Below are positions 38,604 through 48,417 of a DNA stretch of 64,000 nucleotides, piece by piece. This DNA comes from Colwellia sp. (GTDB taxonomy: Bacteria > Pseudomonadota > Gammaproteobacteria > Enterobacterales > Alteromonadaceae), in assembly GCA_013215385.1 (NCBI GenBank), contig JABSOY010000002.1, positions 117,761-181,760 of the forward strand, read 5' to 3'. Both the position numbers and the translations under genes were made by a program. The notes under the pieces were generated by a model. The model was not told where the DNA came from, searched no databases, and saw only the letters and a program-made list of their open reading frames with translations. Every line of letters starts with the position of its first letter. Position 1 is the first letter of the stretch.

Positions 38604-41360
38604 ATGACAAATCCTGTTTTATCTCCGCTGATTTTAGTAGACGGATCGTCCTACTTATTCCGTGCATATCACGTTCCTTATTTGCAAGCATTATCGACAA
38701 AAGATGGTCAACCCACGGGGGCAATTACGGGCGTATTGAATATGTTAAAAAGCCTGAAGAAAGATTACCCTAATGGCAATGTAATAGTGATATTTGATGC
38801 GAAAGGTAAAACTTTCCGTAATGACATGTATCCAGACTATAAAGCCAATCGTCCGCCGATGCCTGACGATTTACGGACACAAATTGCACCCTTACATGAA
38901 ATTGTTGCCGCTATGGGGTTGCCTTTATTAGTGATTGAAGGTGTCGAGGCCGATGATGTTATTGGTACTTTGGCTGACCAAGCAACTAAGGCTGGTATCG
39001 ATACGGTTATTTCAACGGGCGATAAAGACATGGCCCAGTTGGTGAATAAACATGTCTCGTTATTCAATACCATGACCGATGTAAAAATGGATGAAGCGGG
39101 CGTTATTGAAAAATTTGGTGTTCGTCCTGATCAAATTATTGATTATTTATCCTTGATGGGTGACAAGGTCGATAATATTCCTGGTGTTAATAAGTGTGGC
39201 CCTAAAACCGCGGTAAAATGGTTGCTTGAGCATGAAAACTTAAAAAATGTCATGGCTAATGCCGATAATGTAAAAGGTAAAATTGGCGAATACTTACGAG
39301 AAGCGCTTGAATTTTTACCGCTTTCTTATGAGTTAGCGACGATTAAGCTTGATGTACCGCTTGAGCAAACAGCAGAGCAATTACAACCGGGTGAAGCGAA
39401 CGTTGAGAAGCTTACCGAGCTTTATACTAAATATGAATTACGTCGCTTGTTAGCCGATTTAGAGAAGGGTAAATCAACAACGAGTTCATCTCTCCAAGAA
39501 ACTTCAAATAGTGACACTATTGAAGAAGAGCTACCAACAGCTGTTGATATTGAAACTGATTATCAAATTATATTTTCAGAAAGCGAATTTACTACTTGGT
39601 TAGCACAGCTAAAAAATTCTGAACTGTTTGCTTTTGATACCGAAACCACCAGTGTTGATTATATGAAAGCTGAGCTTGTAGGACTGTCATTCAGTACTGA
39701 AATAGGTAAAGCGGCTTATGTACCACTTATGCATGACTATGAAGGTGCGCCACAACAATTAGATCGTGATTGGGTATTAGCACAATTAAAACCATTACTT
39801 GAAGATGAAAACCAAGCAAAGGTGGGTCAAAATTTAAAGTATGATGCCAATGTACTGTCTCATTATAATATTAAGATAAAAGGTATTGCTTTCGATACTA
39901 TGATCGAATCTTATTGTTTAAATAGTGTCGCGACGCGTCATAATATGGATGCGCTAGCGACTAAGTATTTGGGTTATAAAACAATTAAATTTGAAGATGT
40001 TGCAGGCAAAGGGGCTAAGCAGTTAACCTTTAATCAAATTGATATTGAGCAAGCCGGGCCTTATGCCGCCGAAGATGCTGATATAACCTTGCGTTTGCAC
40101 CAGGCTATTTTTTCAAAATTAGCAAAAAATAAAGATCAATTATCAGTATTTACCGATATAGAAATGCCCTTATTGCCAGTGTTAGCTCGTATGGAACAAC
40201 ATGGCGTATTGATAGACTCAGATTTGTTGAATGAGCAAAGTCACTCTATTGGCATGCGGTTACAAGAGTTAGAGATTCAGGCGCATGATATTGCCGGCCA
40301 AACGTTTAATCTTTCTTCGCCTAAGCAATTACAGAAAATACTGTTTGAAGAGTTAAAAATTCCGGTTATTAAGAAGACACCTAAAGGGGCTCCTTCAACA
40401 GCAGAAGAAGTTTTACAAGAATTAGCGCTTGATTATCCTTTACCGAAAGTTATTCTAGAAAACCGAAGCTTAAGTAAGCTTAAATCAACCTATACGGACA
40501 AATTACCCCTATTAGCGAGCAAGTCTGGGCGAGTACATACCTCTTATCAACAAGCCGTAGCGGCGACCGGGCGTTTATCTTCGACCGATCCAAACTTACA
40601 AAATATTCCAATTCGCAGTGAAGAAGGGCGAAAAATTCGTTTGGCGTTCATTGCACCAAAAGATCATAAAATTGTTGCCATTGATTACTCGCAAATAGAA
40701 TTGAGAATAATGGCACATTTATCTGACGATCCCGGTTTAGTCTCTGCCTTTTCCGAAGGGCGAGATGTTCATAAAGCGACAGCGGCAGAAATATTTGCTG
40801 TTGATTTAGATGAGGTAACGACGGAGCAGCGTCGTAGTGCGAAGGCGGTAAACTTTGGTTTAATTTATGGCATGTCAGCGTTTGGTTTAGCTAAGCAATT
40901 AGATGTACCGCGCCATCGTGCTCAAGAATATATGGACAAGTACTTTGAACGTTACCCTAACGTTATGGCATATATGGAAGACACGCGTCAGCTAGCGAGC
41001 GAACAAGGGTATGTTGAAACATTATTTGGACGTCGATTATATTTACCCGATATAAAAGCGAAAAATGCGATGCGGAGAAAAGGCGCAGAACGTGCGGCTA
41101 TAAATGCGCCTATGCAGGGCACTGCTGCGGACATCATTAAAAAAGCTATGTTAGCGGTAGACAAATGGCTACAAGCCAAAGATGATCCTCGTATACAAAT
41201 GACCATGCAAGTGCATGATGAATTAGTCTTTGAAATACACCAAGATATTGTTGAAGAAACCACAGCTAAGCTGGTTGAAATTATGAATAACGCCGTGGAA
41301 TTGAAAGTACCCTTGATAGCAGAAGCGGGTATTGGCGATAATTGGGAGCAAGCGCATTAA
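38604..41360 (+). CDS. polA: DNA polymerase I
   Basis: 918 residues. 5'-3' exonuclease domain (about 1-290; LILVDGSSYLFRAYHVPYL start, EGVEADDVIGTLA and STGDKDMAQLV metal ligands), 3'-5' proofreading exonuclease (about 320-515; FAFDTETTS with the catalytic Asp/Glu, so probably active) and polymerase domain (about 520-918; IAIDYSQIELR and MQVHDELVFEI). It fills gaps in replication and repair. Two perfect DnaA boxes precede it. Confidence 0.97.
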   Translation: MTNPVLSPLILVDGSSYLFRAYHVPYLQALSTKDGQPTGAITGVLNMLKSLKKDYPNGNVIVIFDAKGKTFRNDMYPDYKANRPPMPDDLRTQIAPLHEIVAAMGLPLLVIEGVEADDVIGTLADQATKAGIDTVISTGDKDMAQLVNKHVSLFNTMTDVKMDEAGVIEKFGVRPDQIIDYLSLMGDKVDNIPGVNKCGPKTAVKWLLEHENLKNVMANADNVKGKIGEYLREALEFLPLSYELATIKLDVPLEQTAEQLQPGEANVEKLTELYTKYELRRLLADLEKGKSTTSSSLQETSNSDTIEEELPTAVDIETDYQIIFSESEFTTWLAQLKNSELFAFDTETTSVDYMKAELVGLSFSTEIGKAAYVPLMHDYEGAPQQLDRDWVLAQLKPLLEDENQAKVGQNLKYDANVLSHYNIKIKGIAFDTMIESYCLNSVATRHNMDALATKYLGYKTIKFEDVAGKGAKQLTFNQIDIEQAGPYAAEDADITLRLHQAIFSKLAKNKDQLSVFTDIEMPLLPVLARMEQHGVLIDSDLLNEQSHSIGMRLQELEIQAHDIAGQTFNLSSPKQLQKILFEELKIPVIKKTPKGAPSTAEEVLQELALDYPLPKVILENRSLSKLKSTYTDKLPLLASKSGRVHTSYQQAVAATGRLSSTDPNLQNIPIRSEEGRKIRLAFIAPKDHKIVAIDYSQIELRIMAHLSDDPGLVSAFSEGRDVHKATAAEIFAVDLDEVTTEQRRSAKAVNFGLIYGMSAFGLAKQLDVPRHRAQEYMDKYFERYPNVMAYMEDTRQLASEQGYVETLFGRRLYLPDIKAKNAMRRKGAERAAINAPMQGTAADIIKKAMLAVDKWLQAKDDPRIQMTMQVHDELVFEIHQDIVEETTAKLVEIMNNAVELKVPLIAEAGIGDNWEQAH

Positions 41361-41429
41361 CTTGCCTTCATTTAACCTATAACAACCCTGAACTTGAGCA
41401 TCTATATAGCTACCTTAACTAAATAGATG

Positions 41430-42287
41430 CTAGTTTACGTAAATCCAATATCTCGGGTCTTTAGTATCAAGGCCTTCGGGCAAAAAAGGATTCTCTAAGT
41501 AAATGAAACGGGCATTTTGCCATATCTCCAGTGGAAATAAGTGCTTAGTTGTTGGATGAGTTCTCATAAACTGTTCAAAACTGCCATCGTCGATTGCTTT
41601 TTCAAGCCCCGTTTGTATAAAATTTGCCAGTTGACTATTTTTAGCCGAAGTAAAGAAATACATGGGGAAAGGATAATGAAGAATCAGATCTTGATAGAGT
41701 GCTAGTTCAGGCATAACTATTTTACGTGCTTGATATTCTGACCTTGCTTCGTGAATACCCCGAGGAAAAGCATCACAACGTTTAATATATGTTTGAGAAA
41801 ACATGTTCTCGTAAATAGGGTTCGGTAGTATATTAAGACCAGAAGCAAGCATTATATCGGTGTCAGGCCAATGACTTCCTTGGCATAAACTTACTTTTCT
41901 TAAGTCTGATAACGTCGACACTTGTTCAAGCTTTTCTAGATTGTCTTGGTGGGTAATAAAAACACGGAAACCTAATAGACCTTTGATTAAAGGGATATTT
42001 ACCACACTTAATTGACTTGCCCGAGCAGCATCCATACCCGCCCAATAAATATCTACAATTCGATCAGCTTGTAATTCACTTAATGCTCTTTTTTGCGCCA
42101 TATAAGGAGAAAAAACAAGATTAACTTCTTTGTTGTTTTTTTGATAAGCGAGCTTAATTAAACCGATAAAATAACTATGACTAGCGTCAAACTCTGATTG
42201 AGGGCCTCTCGTACGAATGGTATCTATTGCATTAGCATTATAAAAATAAAGTAAGAAAAAAGCACAAAGTAAATATTTCATATTCAT
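41430..42287 (-). CDS. Periplasmic solute-binding-like protein
   Basis: 285 residues with a signal peptide (about 1-20, ending NANA). The fold looks like the transporter substrate-binding (SBP_bac_3) group: FSPYMAQKRALSELQADRIVDIYWAGMD, LSDLRKVSLCQGSHWPDTDIM, and a final LIEKAIDDGSFEQFMRTHP-like segment (here TGLEKAIDDGSFEQF). Stand-alone members often act as sensors for receptors or c-di-GMP enzymes rather than for transport. No transporter adjacent. Two adjacent ATGs are possible starts; both give a signal peptide. Confidence 0.75.
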   Translation of the reverse strand: MNMKYLLCAFFLLYFYNANAIDTIRTRGPQSEFDASHSYFIGLIKLAYQKNNKEVNLVFSPYMAQKRALSELQADRIVDIYWAGMDAARASQLSVVNIPLIKGLLGFRVFITHQDNLEKLEQVSTLSDLRKVSLCQGSHWPDTDIMLASGLNILPNPIYENMFSQTYIKRCDAFPRGIHEARSEYQARKIVMPELALYQDLILHYPFPMYFFTSAKNSQLANFIQTGLEKAIDDGSFEQFMRTHPTTKHLFPLEIWQNARFIYLENPFLPEGLDTKDPRYWIYVN

Positions 42288-42496
42288 CGCATCTGCAACA
42301 CATTATTTTTTAGTATAGCTGAAACGTAGGGTTTTGAAGAATGGAAAGCACTCATTTAGTGTATTATAATTACATTTATGAAATAAAATTACACAAATTG
42401 ATTGTATTAATAGAGCTGGTGCTCTATAGTTATCTTGTTCCTAGCGAACGCTTGTTGTAATAATTTGTATATTCTAGCTTTCCTCATAGCTAATAC

Positions 42497-42525
42497 ACCG
42501 ATGACGTTGTCATCGGTATTTTTTT
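42497..42525 (+). terminator. Strong plus-strand terminator with no obvious gene upstream
   Basis: ACCGATGAC pairs perfectly with GTCATCGGT (3-base loop) and is followed by ATTTTTTT on the plus strand. The nearest plus-strand gene, polA, ends 1.1 kb away, and the genes on either side are on the minus strand. It therefore probably ends a small RNA transcribed from about 42300-42500. Confidence 0.75.
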
Positions 42526-42571
42526 GTCTGAAATATGTTAAAAGTAATTAACGTAATAATATTTCAATATA

Positions 42572-42754
42572 TTAGCTTTCAGGGTCAATAATAGGCTCTA
42601 TCGGTTTCGGTTTACTTCGACCAGATTTTCGTAATGCGTCACGTAATACATATTCAATTTGTGCATTTAAACTACGTAATTCATCATCAGACCATTGTTG
42701 CATCGCCGAAAGTATTTCCTCATTGATCCGCAGGGGATATGCTTTTTTAGCCAC
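42572..42754 (-). CDS. Arc-type ribbon-helix-helix protein
   Basis: 60 residues. AYPLRINEEILSAMQQWSDDELRSLNAQIEYVLRDAL is the ribbon-helix-helix pattern of Arc/MetJ-type DNA-binding proteins (the strand YPLRI then two helices). It ends with a Lys/Pro-rich tail. It lies 23 bp after the SPFH gene and is probably co-transcribed with it. A perfect palindrome upstream of that gene is a possible operator. Confidence 0.82.
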   Translation of the reverse strand: MAKKAYPLRINEEILSAMQQWSDDELRSLNAQIEYVLRDALRKSGRSKPKPIEPIIDPES

Positions 42755-42777
42755 GATATTTCTCGCACAATTAACTA

Positions 42778-43644
42778 TTAATAAAGACTGCCAGTATTTA
42801 CCACAGGTCGAGCCGCTTCATCACTACATAATACCACCAGTAAGTTGCTGACCATTGCCGCTTTTCTTTCTGCATCAAGTTCAACAATTTCACGTTCTTC
42901 TAATTTTATTAATGCCATTTCAACCATGCCAACAGCACCTTCAACTATGGTTCTGCGGGCCGCAATAATGGCCATTGCTTGTTGGCGCCTTAACATCGCA
43001 TTGGCAATTTCTGGCGCATACGCTAAATGACTAATACGTGACTCAATGACAGTTACACCTGCTTTTTGTAATCTTTCTTGTACTTCATCTTTCAACGCCG
43101 ATGAAATTATCGCCGGATCGCTACGTAATGAGATATCATTATCTTCGTGGTGATCGTAAGCATAACTTGTCGCTAAATTTCTTAGCGCCGATTCACTTTG
43201 AATTGATACGAAATCTTCGTAATCATCTACTTGAAAAACAGCTTCTGCGGTGTCTGAAACTTCCCAAACAATAACTGCGGCAATTTCAATCGGATTACCA
43301 TTTTTGTCATTCACTTTAAGCTTACTACTTTCAAAATTACGTACACGCAGAGATACGCGCATTCTTGTATAAAAAGGATTCGCCCAACGTAAGCCGGACT
43401 CATGTATTGTGCCTGCGTATTTACCAAACAACTGCATCACTCGAGCTTCTTTGGGATTAACCATAAAAAATCCAAACCAGCAGATAAAAACAATGATAGA
43501 AGCGAGTAGACTGATAACTATTAACACCGGATTTTGATCTACCATACTACTTATAAGCAACGCTATAGCGCCTAGTTGCGCGAGCAATAAAACAAAAATG
43601 AACATAATACCATTTGGGGCATTGATCTCTTTCTCAACTAACAT
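42778..43644 (-). CDS. SPFH/band-7 membrane protein
   Basis: 288 residues from the ATG preceded by GGAG ([12 protein letters not shown]); in-frame upstream starts (ATG, TTG) add at most nine residues. Two hydrophobic segments (about 14-62) anchor it, followed by the SPFH domain ([18 protein letters not shown] onward) and a helical tail ending [22 protein letters not shown] proteins form oligomeric membrane microdomains. It is paired with a ribbon-helix-helix protein gene, a pairing seen in other Alteromonadales by my recollection. Confidence 0.9.
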   Translation of the reverse strand: MLVEKEINAPNGIMFIFVLLLAQLGAIALLISSMVDQNPVLIVISLLASIIVFICWFGFFMVNPKEARVMQLFGKYAGTIHESGLRWANPFYTRMRVSLRVRNFESSKLKVNDKNGNPIEIAAVIVWEVSDTAEAVFQVDDYEDFVSIQSESALRNLATSYAYDHHEDNDISLRSDPAIISSALKDEVQERLQKAGVTVIESRISHLAYAPEIANAMLRRQQAMAIIAARRTIVEGAVGMVEMALIKLEEREIVELDAERKAAMVSNLLVVLCSDEAARPVVNTGSLY

Positions 43645-43671
43645 ATTATTCTCCATAAATAATAATTCCAA

Positions 43672-43692
43672 GTGATATCATTATGATATCAC
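43672..43692. promoter_or_regulatory. Perfect palindrome upstream of the SPFH operon
   Basis: A 21-bp inverted repeat: GTGATATCAT, one central T, then ATGATATCAC. It ends 28 bp before the SPFH start codon, where an operator would overlap the promoter or leader. The ribbon-helix-helix protein encoded in the same operon is the obvious candidate to bind it. Confidence 0.6.
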
Positions 43693-43997
43693 TATTGGTT
43701 AATTGCAAGTGTTTGATCATGAATACGGATGAACCTTGCTTGGTAATTATATAAATATTTAAAATCAATTACTTATACTTTTATTTCGATATTGAATAGC
43801 ACCGAAATCTAGATTCTTCCGTAGTTACTGTGAAATAATCCGACTAATAAAGCGGGCGGTGGTCGTCTTGTGGGCATAGGGAAGCCACTATAAAACCTAA
43901 ATATCGACAAAATATAGGTACTAAATGTGTGCTCTAACTCAATTCACTAATAAAGTAGCGATAAAAGACTGCTAGAAAAGAACCGATTTAATAACTG

Positions 43998-44011
43998 ATG
44001 ATTTTGATCAA
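43998..44011. promoter_or_regulatory. Possible Fnr box upstream of the Cys-rich microprotein gene
   Basis: ATGATTTTGATCAA matches the Fnr consensus TTGATNNNNATCAA at 9 of 10 positions. It lies 57 bp before the ATG. One mismatch and the AT-rich context make chance possible. The rest of the gap from 43693 shows no gene. Confidence 0.3.
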
Positions 44012-44068
44012 CTTAGCTCAATGAAAGCTTGGTCATAATTGCTTTACTATTTTTAATTGAAAAATCTT

Positions 44069-44227
44069 ATGGGATGTTGTGGAGGCTGTAGTGGTGAGGA
44101 ACATGTACCAGTGAAAACGGAAACTGAAGAGCAACATGAACCAGCCGAGCAGAAAACTGCAAAAGACTATTTTAATGCTTTATCTACAATAATTAAGACA
44201 AGGTTATTATTGTCTGTTTGTTACTGA
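44069..44227 (+). CDS. Cys-rich microprotein
   Basis: 52 residues beginning MGCCGGCSGEEHVPVKTETE. The N-terminal CCGGC cluster could bind metal or an iron-sulfur cofactor, or undergo lipid or disulfide modification. The middle is acidic and the C-terminus ends LLLSVCY. No clear ribosome-binding site was seen. I recall short CCGGC-type proteins in Shewanella and Colwellia relatives, unverified. Confidence 0.5.
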   Translation: MGCCGGCSGEEHVPVKTETEEQHEPAEQKTAKDYFNALSTIIKTRLLLSVCY

Positions 44228-44395
44228 AATTTCATTATATTTAAGAAAGGTAACAAGATATTTCAAAAATGAAAAACCATTGGTAAAATTACTATGTTAA
44301 GAATATATTACAAGGTTGAAACTGGCGTAATATCGCTGATCAGCACAAATAGAAATAACAAATAACAAATAATCAATTCCGCTTAGGAGCATAAA

Positions 44396-47245
44396 TTGAA
44401 AAAATGGAGCATTCCACTGCTAATAACTTGTTTAGCAGCATGTGAACAAACGACCCCAGCAACGACCACGGCTGAAGTTACCTTGCCAACTGGCGTAAGT
44501 TTTGTTGAGCAAATAAAAGCCGAAGCAGGTAAAACTGTAATCCCTTATCAAAAATACACCTTAAGCAATGGCTTAACCGTTATTCTACATGAAGACGCAT
44601 CAGACCCATTGGTTCATGTTGATATGACTTATCATGTAGGTTCTGGTCGTGAAGAGCTTGGAAAATCAGGTTTTGCTCACTTTTTTGAACATATGATGTT
44701 TCAAGGCTCTGAAAACGTTGCAGATGAGCAACACTTTAAATTAGTGACTGAAGCCGGTGGTACCATGAATGGTACAACAAACAGTGACCGTACTAATTAT
44801 TTTCAAACCGTTCCTGTTAACCAATTAGAGAAAATGTTGTGGTTAGAAGCTGATCGCATGGGTTTTTTGGTTGATGCTGTAACTCAAGAAAAGTTTGAAG
44901 TACAACGTGAAACAGTAAAGAATGAACGTGGACAACGTGTAGATAACCGTCCTTATGGCCGATTAAACGAGCGTGTTTCAGAAGCATTGTACCCAGCCGG
45001 TCATCCGTACTCATGGCCAGTTATTGGTTTTATGGACGATTTGAATCGTGTAAATGTTAATGACTTAAAAGCCTTTTTCTTAAAATGGTATGGCCCAAAC
45101 AATGCAACATTAACTATTGGTGGCGATATCGATGTTGCCGCGACGTTAGCGCTTGTTGAACAATACTTTGGTTCAATTCCTCGTGGACCTGAAATTGGTA
45201 TGCCAGAGAAGCCAACTTTCGTTCTTGAAGAAGACCGTTACATTTCAATGGAAGACAATGTTCATTTACCATTGGTTTATATGTCTTACCCAACAGTTTC
45301 TGTTCGTCATGAAGATGAAGCTCCACTTGACGTTTTATCAAGTATTTTAGGTGGTGGTAAAACCTCTCTTCTTTACAAAAACTTAGTGAAAAACCAATTA
45401 GCTGTTCAAGCTTCTGTAGGTCACCCTTGTGCAGAGTTAGCTTGTACATTTACTTTATTAGCTTTACCACACCCAGCTTCAGGTAAAACATTAGCTGATA
45501 TTGAAAAAGTTATTCGCGATAGTTTAGTTGAATTTGAAGAACGTGGCGTTCAAGACGATGATTTAGCGAAAGTTAAAGCAAGTATGGAAGCAGGCTTCAT
45601 TTTTGGCTTGCAAAGTGTTTCGGGAAAAGTAAGCCAGCTTGCTGCTAACCAAACATTTAAAGGTAATCCAAACTACATTGAAAAAGATATTGCTCGCTAT
45701 GCAAATGTCACTAAAGCAGATGTTATGCGTGTCTTTAAAAAGTATATTAAAGATCAACATGCTGTGATCATGAGCATCGTGCCTAAGGGCAAACTTGATT
45801 TAATTGCTGCGAAAGACAACTTTACACCAGCACCACGTAGTAAAGGCGAAGCATCAAAGACTTCAGCTGACAGTTTAACGGTTCGTAAAGCTACCGACAG
45901 TTTTGACCGTAGTAAGATTCCAGCAGCAGGAGCCAATAAAGCCGTAGCTGTTCCACAAATGTGGCAAGAAACGTTAGCTAACGGTATTAAAGTATTGGGT
46001 ACGCAAAGTATCGAAACACCTACTACATCTTTGTTATTAAAGATCCCAGCAGGTCATTACTATTCTGATAAAGAAAAAGCAGGCGTTGTTTCGTTATTAG
46101 CGAGTGTTTTAAACGAGTCAACCACTGAACGTAGCGCAGAAGCTATGAGTAATAAGCTACAAAAATTAGGTAGTTCAATATCTATCTATGCAGGTACTCA
46201 ATACTTAAATGTTCATGTAAGTACGTTAACTAAAAACCTTGATGCAACCATGGCACTAGTTAACGAAAAACTGATGAAGCCAGCGTTTATAGAGTCAGAG
46301 TTTGCTCGTAACAAAAGTAATGCTATTCAAGGCGCTATTAACAGCAAAAAAGATTCAGGTTACTTAGCATCTACTGCTTATCGTCAATTATTGCAAGCTG
46401 ATAATATTGCTGCTATTTCAAGCCAAGGTACAGAGCAGAGTCTTAAAAATATTACTTTAGCCGATGTTAAAGCATTTTATCAACAGCAAGTTAAACCAGC
46501 CAACAGCCAATTAATTGTGGTATCAGACCTTAAAGAAAAAGCGCTAGTGAAAGTATTTAATGTCTTTTCTACCTGGGAAGGTAAAGGTGAAAGCTTAGAA
46601 TTATCACTGGCTAAACCTGATACAAAAGCAGGCGTTATTTATTTAGTTAATAAAGATGGCGCGGCACAATCGGCAATTCGTATTGGTAAGCGTTCTATCA
46701 CTCAAGATATTACCGGTGAATATTACAAGTCATACTTAATGAACTTCCCATTAGGTGGTGCTTTTAATAGTCGTATTAACTTAAACCTTCGTGAAGATAA
46801 AGGTTATACCTACGGCGCACGTTCAGGATTTAGTGCTGATAAATTCTCTGGTTCTTATACCGCTTCTGCTGAAGTTCGTGCCGATGTGACTGATAAGTCA
46901 ATTATTGAATTTGTAAATGAAATCAACGGTTACCGTGAAAAAGGTATTACTGCAGAAGAGTTAAGCTTTATGCGTAATGCGATAAACCAACAAGATGCGT
47001 TAAAATATGAAACACCTCGCGCTAAATTAGGTTTCTTAGCACAAATTTTAGAACATGATTTAACACCAAGTTTTGTTAAAGAACGTGCTGAAATTGTTAA
47101 GACCATTACGGTTGAAGAAATCAATGCACTCGCAGCTAAACACTTAAACTTAGCTGAAATGGTTATGGTTGTAGTGGGCGATGCTAAAACATTGAAACCA
47201 CAACTTGAAGCATTAGGTTATGAAGTAGTTGATTACGAAATCTAA
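44396..47245 (+). CDS. M16 zinc-protease lipoprotein
   Basis: 949 residues from a TTG start with a strong AGGAG; the lipobox LAAC near residue 16 predicts a lipoprotein. It is a two-repeat M16 (insulinase-family) metallopeptidase. The active first half has the inverted zinc motif HFFEH near residues 99-103 with the distal Glu in the VKNERGQRVDNRP region; the second half (about 520-949) is the inactive partner, ending with the R/Y motif in REDKGYTYGARS. It degrades peptides at the periplasmic side. Followed by a strong terminator. Confidence 0.94.
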   Translation: MKKWSIPLLITCLAACEQTTPATTTAEVTLPTGVSFVEQIKAEAGKTVIPYQKYTLSNGLTVILHEDASDPLVHVDMTYHVGSGREELGKSGFAHFFEHMMFQGSENVADEQHFKLVTEAGGTMNGTTNSDRTNYFQTVPVNQLEKMLWLEADRMGFLVDAVTQEKFEVQRETVKNERGQRVDNRPYGRLNERVSEALYPAGHPYSWPVIGFMDDLNRVNVNDLKAFFLKWYGPNNATLTIGGDIDVAATLALVEQYFGSIPRGPEIGMPEKPTFVLEEDRYISMEDNVHLPLVYMSYPTVSVRHEDEAPLDVLSSILGGGKTSLLYKNLVKNQLAVQASVGHPCAELACTFTLLALPHPASGKTLADIEKVIRDSLVEFEERGVQDDDLAKVKASMEAGFIFGLQSVSGKVSQLAANQTFKGNPNYIEKDIARYANVTKADVMRVFKKYIKDQHAVIMSIVPKGKLDLIAAKDNFTPAPRSKGEASKTSADSLTVRKATDSFDRSKIPAAGANKAVAVPQMWQETLANGIKVLGTQSIETPTTSLLLKIPAGHYYSDKEKAGVVSLLASVLNESTTERSAEAMSNKLQKLGSSISIYAGTQYLNVHVSTLTKNLDATMALVNEKLMKPAFIESEFARNKSNAIQGAINSKKDSGYLASTAYRQLLQADNIAAISSQGTEQSLKNITLADVKAFYQQQVKPANSQLIVVSDLKEKALVKVFNVFSTWEGKGESLELSLAKPDTKAGVIYLVNKDGAAQSAIRIGKRSITQDITGEYYKSYLMNFPLGGAFNSRINLNLREDKGYTYGARSGFSADKFSGSYTASAEVRADVTDKSIIEFVNEINGYREKGITAEELSFMRNAINQQDALKYETPRAKLGFLAQILEHDLTPSFVKERAEIVKTITVEEINALAAKHLNLAEMVMVVVGDAKTLKPQLEALGYEVVDYEI

Positions 47246-47277
47246 TATCACTTTGTTATAAACTAGCAATTGATACA

Positions 47278-47309
47278 AAGCCTTAACGGTAAAACGTTAA
47301 GGCTTTTTT
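47278..47309 (+). terminator. Terminator of the M16 protease gene
   Basis: AAGCCTTAACG pairs with CGTTAAGGCTT around a 6-base loop, then TTTT. It is followed immediately by the 71-bp interspersed repeat. Confidence 0.92.
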
Positions 47310-47310
47310 A

Positions 47311-47381
47311 TGTTCAGGATGAACGGTCATGATTTTTGTTCCAGACAAATCATAAGTACCTACTTCCCTGTAGGTAATGTC
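47311..47381 (+). repeat. 71-bp interspersed repeat, copy 1
   Basis: Starts TGTTCAGGATGAACGGTCAT and contains the small stem TACCTAC/GTAGGTA. A second copy with three differences is at 63830-63900. Both copies follow a terminator. The remaining bases to greB carry related Cys/His-free spacer sequence and no gene. Confidence 0.8.
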
Positions 47382-47543
47382 GTGTTGCCATGGCAGTTCC
47401 TAAGCATTCATGCCTACACTGCATTAATGCTTCTATGCACGTCGATAGCAAAGAGCGACGTTATTTTTAAATACTGATATTTTCTAGTAAGCCCGCTTTA
47501 TTCCTGTCACAATTAAATGATTGTTTTAATTATTTTATAACTT

Positions 47544-48017
47544 ATGAAAAGAAGTAATTACATTACCCGCGCAGGCTGGGATCGCTTAGATAAAGAACTG
47601 AAATATTTGTGGAAAGAAGAGCGGCCAATCATTACAAAATCAGTTTCAGAGGCGGCAGCGCAAGGAGACCGTAGTGAGAATGCGGAATACATTTACGGTA
47701 AAAGACGTTTGCGTGAAATTGACCGCAGAGTACGCTTTTTAGTAAAACGCACTGAAGAGCTAACGATTGTTTATTATCAGCCCCAGCAAGAAGGGAAAGT
47801 ATATTTTGGTGCTTGGGTTAAGCTAGTTAACGAAGACGATAACGAAGTGAACTACCGCGTTGTTGGTCCTGATGAATGGGATGTTAAAAAAGGTGAAATA
47901 AGTATAGATTCACCCATGGCCCGTGCCTTAATTGGTAAAAAAGTTGCTGATGAAGTTGTGGTACAAACGCCGGAAGGTGAACGGGTTTATGATGTTATTA
48001 AAATTTGGTATAAATAA
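47544..48017 (+). CDS. greB: Transcription elongation factor GreB
   Basis: 157 residues. GreB rescues backtracked RNA polymerase by stimulating transcript cleavage. N-terminal coiled coil (about 1-75) with the tip motif DRSENAEYIYGKRRLREID, whose acidic residues act in the polymerase active site; C-terminal FKBP-like domain ending DVIKIWYK. The last 135 bp are duplicated at 59985-60119, so greB marks the left boundary of an island. Confidence 0.95.
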   Translation: MKRSNYITRAGWDRLDKELKYLWKEERPIITKSVSEAAAQGDRSENAEYIYGKRRLREIDRRVRFLVKRTEELTIVYYQPQQEGKVYFGAWVKLVNEDDNEVNYRVVGPDEWDVKKGEISIDSPMARALIGKKVADEVVVQTPEGERVYDVIKIWYK

Positions 48018-48018
48018 A

Positions 48019-48417
48019 ATGAAAATTGAAATAGATAACCTGAAAGTATAGAAATCGCTGAGCTCTTGCAAGAACAACATCAAGGTATGTTAAAACACTG
48101 CCCAAAAGAAAGTGTTCATGCGTTAGATTTAACTGTGTTAAAAGCACCGGATGTGATGACCTTAAATAGTTGAACTCAGATCATGTTGAGCTTAAATCAA
48201 TGAGAACCTCTAGTCAGCGCCTAAGTAAGGCGTAGCAACTAAACTACTTACAATGGAAGCTAAAGCGTGTGGTTATAAAACAATGAGTTTATAAACGGGA
48301 ACTGTATTTATTCCGGGACAAAACCTTTATAAGCGTTTTGGTTTCGTTAGTGGTCAACCATTCTCTGATTATCAATAAGATCCCGATAGCTTATTTTTAA
48401 CTAAAATCTTAGATTAG
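48019..48417 (+). pseudogene. Decayed GNAT acetyltransferase
   Basis: Starts MKIEIDNL just after greB, then shifts frame to read IAELLQEQHQGMLKHCPKES with HALDLTVLKAP. Later pieces, EIKSMRTSSQRLSKGV-like and PGQNLYKRFGFVSGQPFSDY, are the acetyl-CoA loop and C-terminus of a GNAT enzyme. Several stops and frameshifts are present. It is the first sequence of the island. Confidence 0.8.

Noticed and set aside
42325..42525. Spot 42 RNA
   Set aside because: The position downstream of polA and a GTAGGG start are suggestive, but the length and the rest of the sequence do not match.
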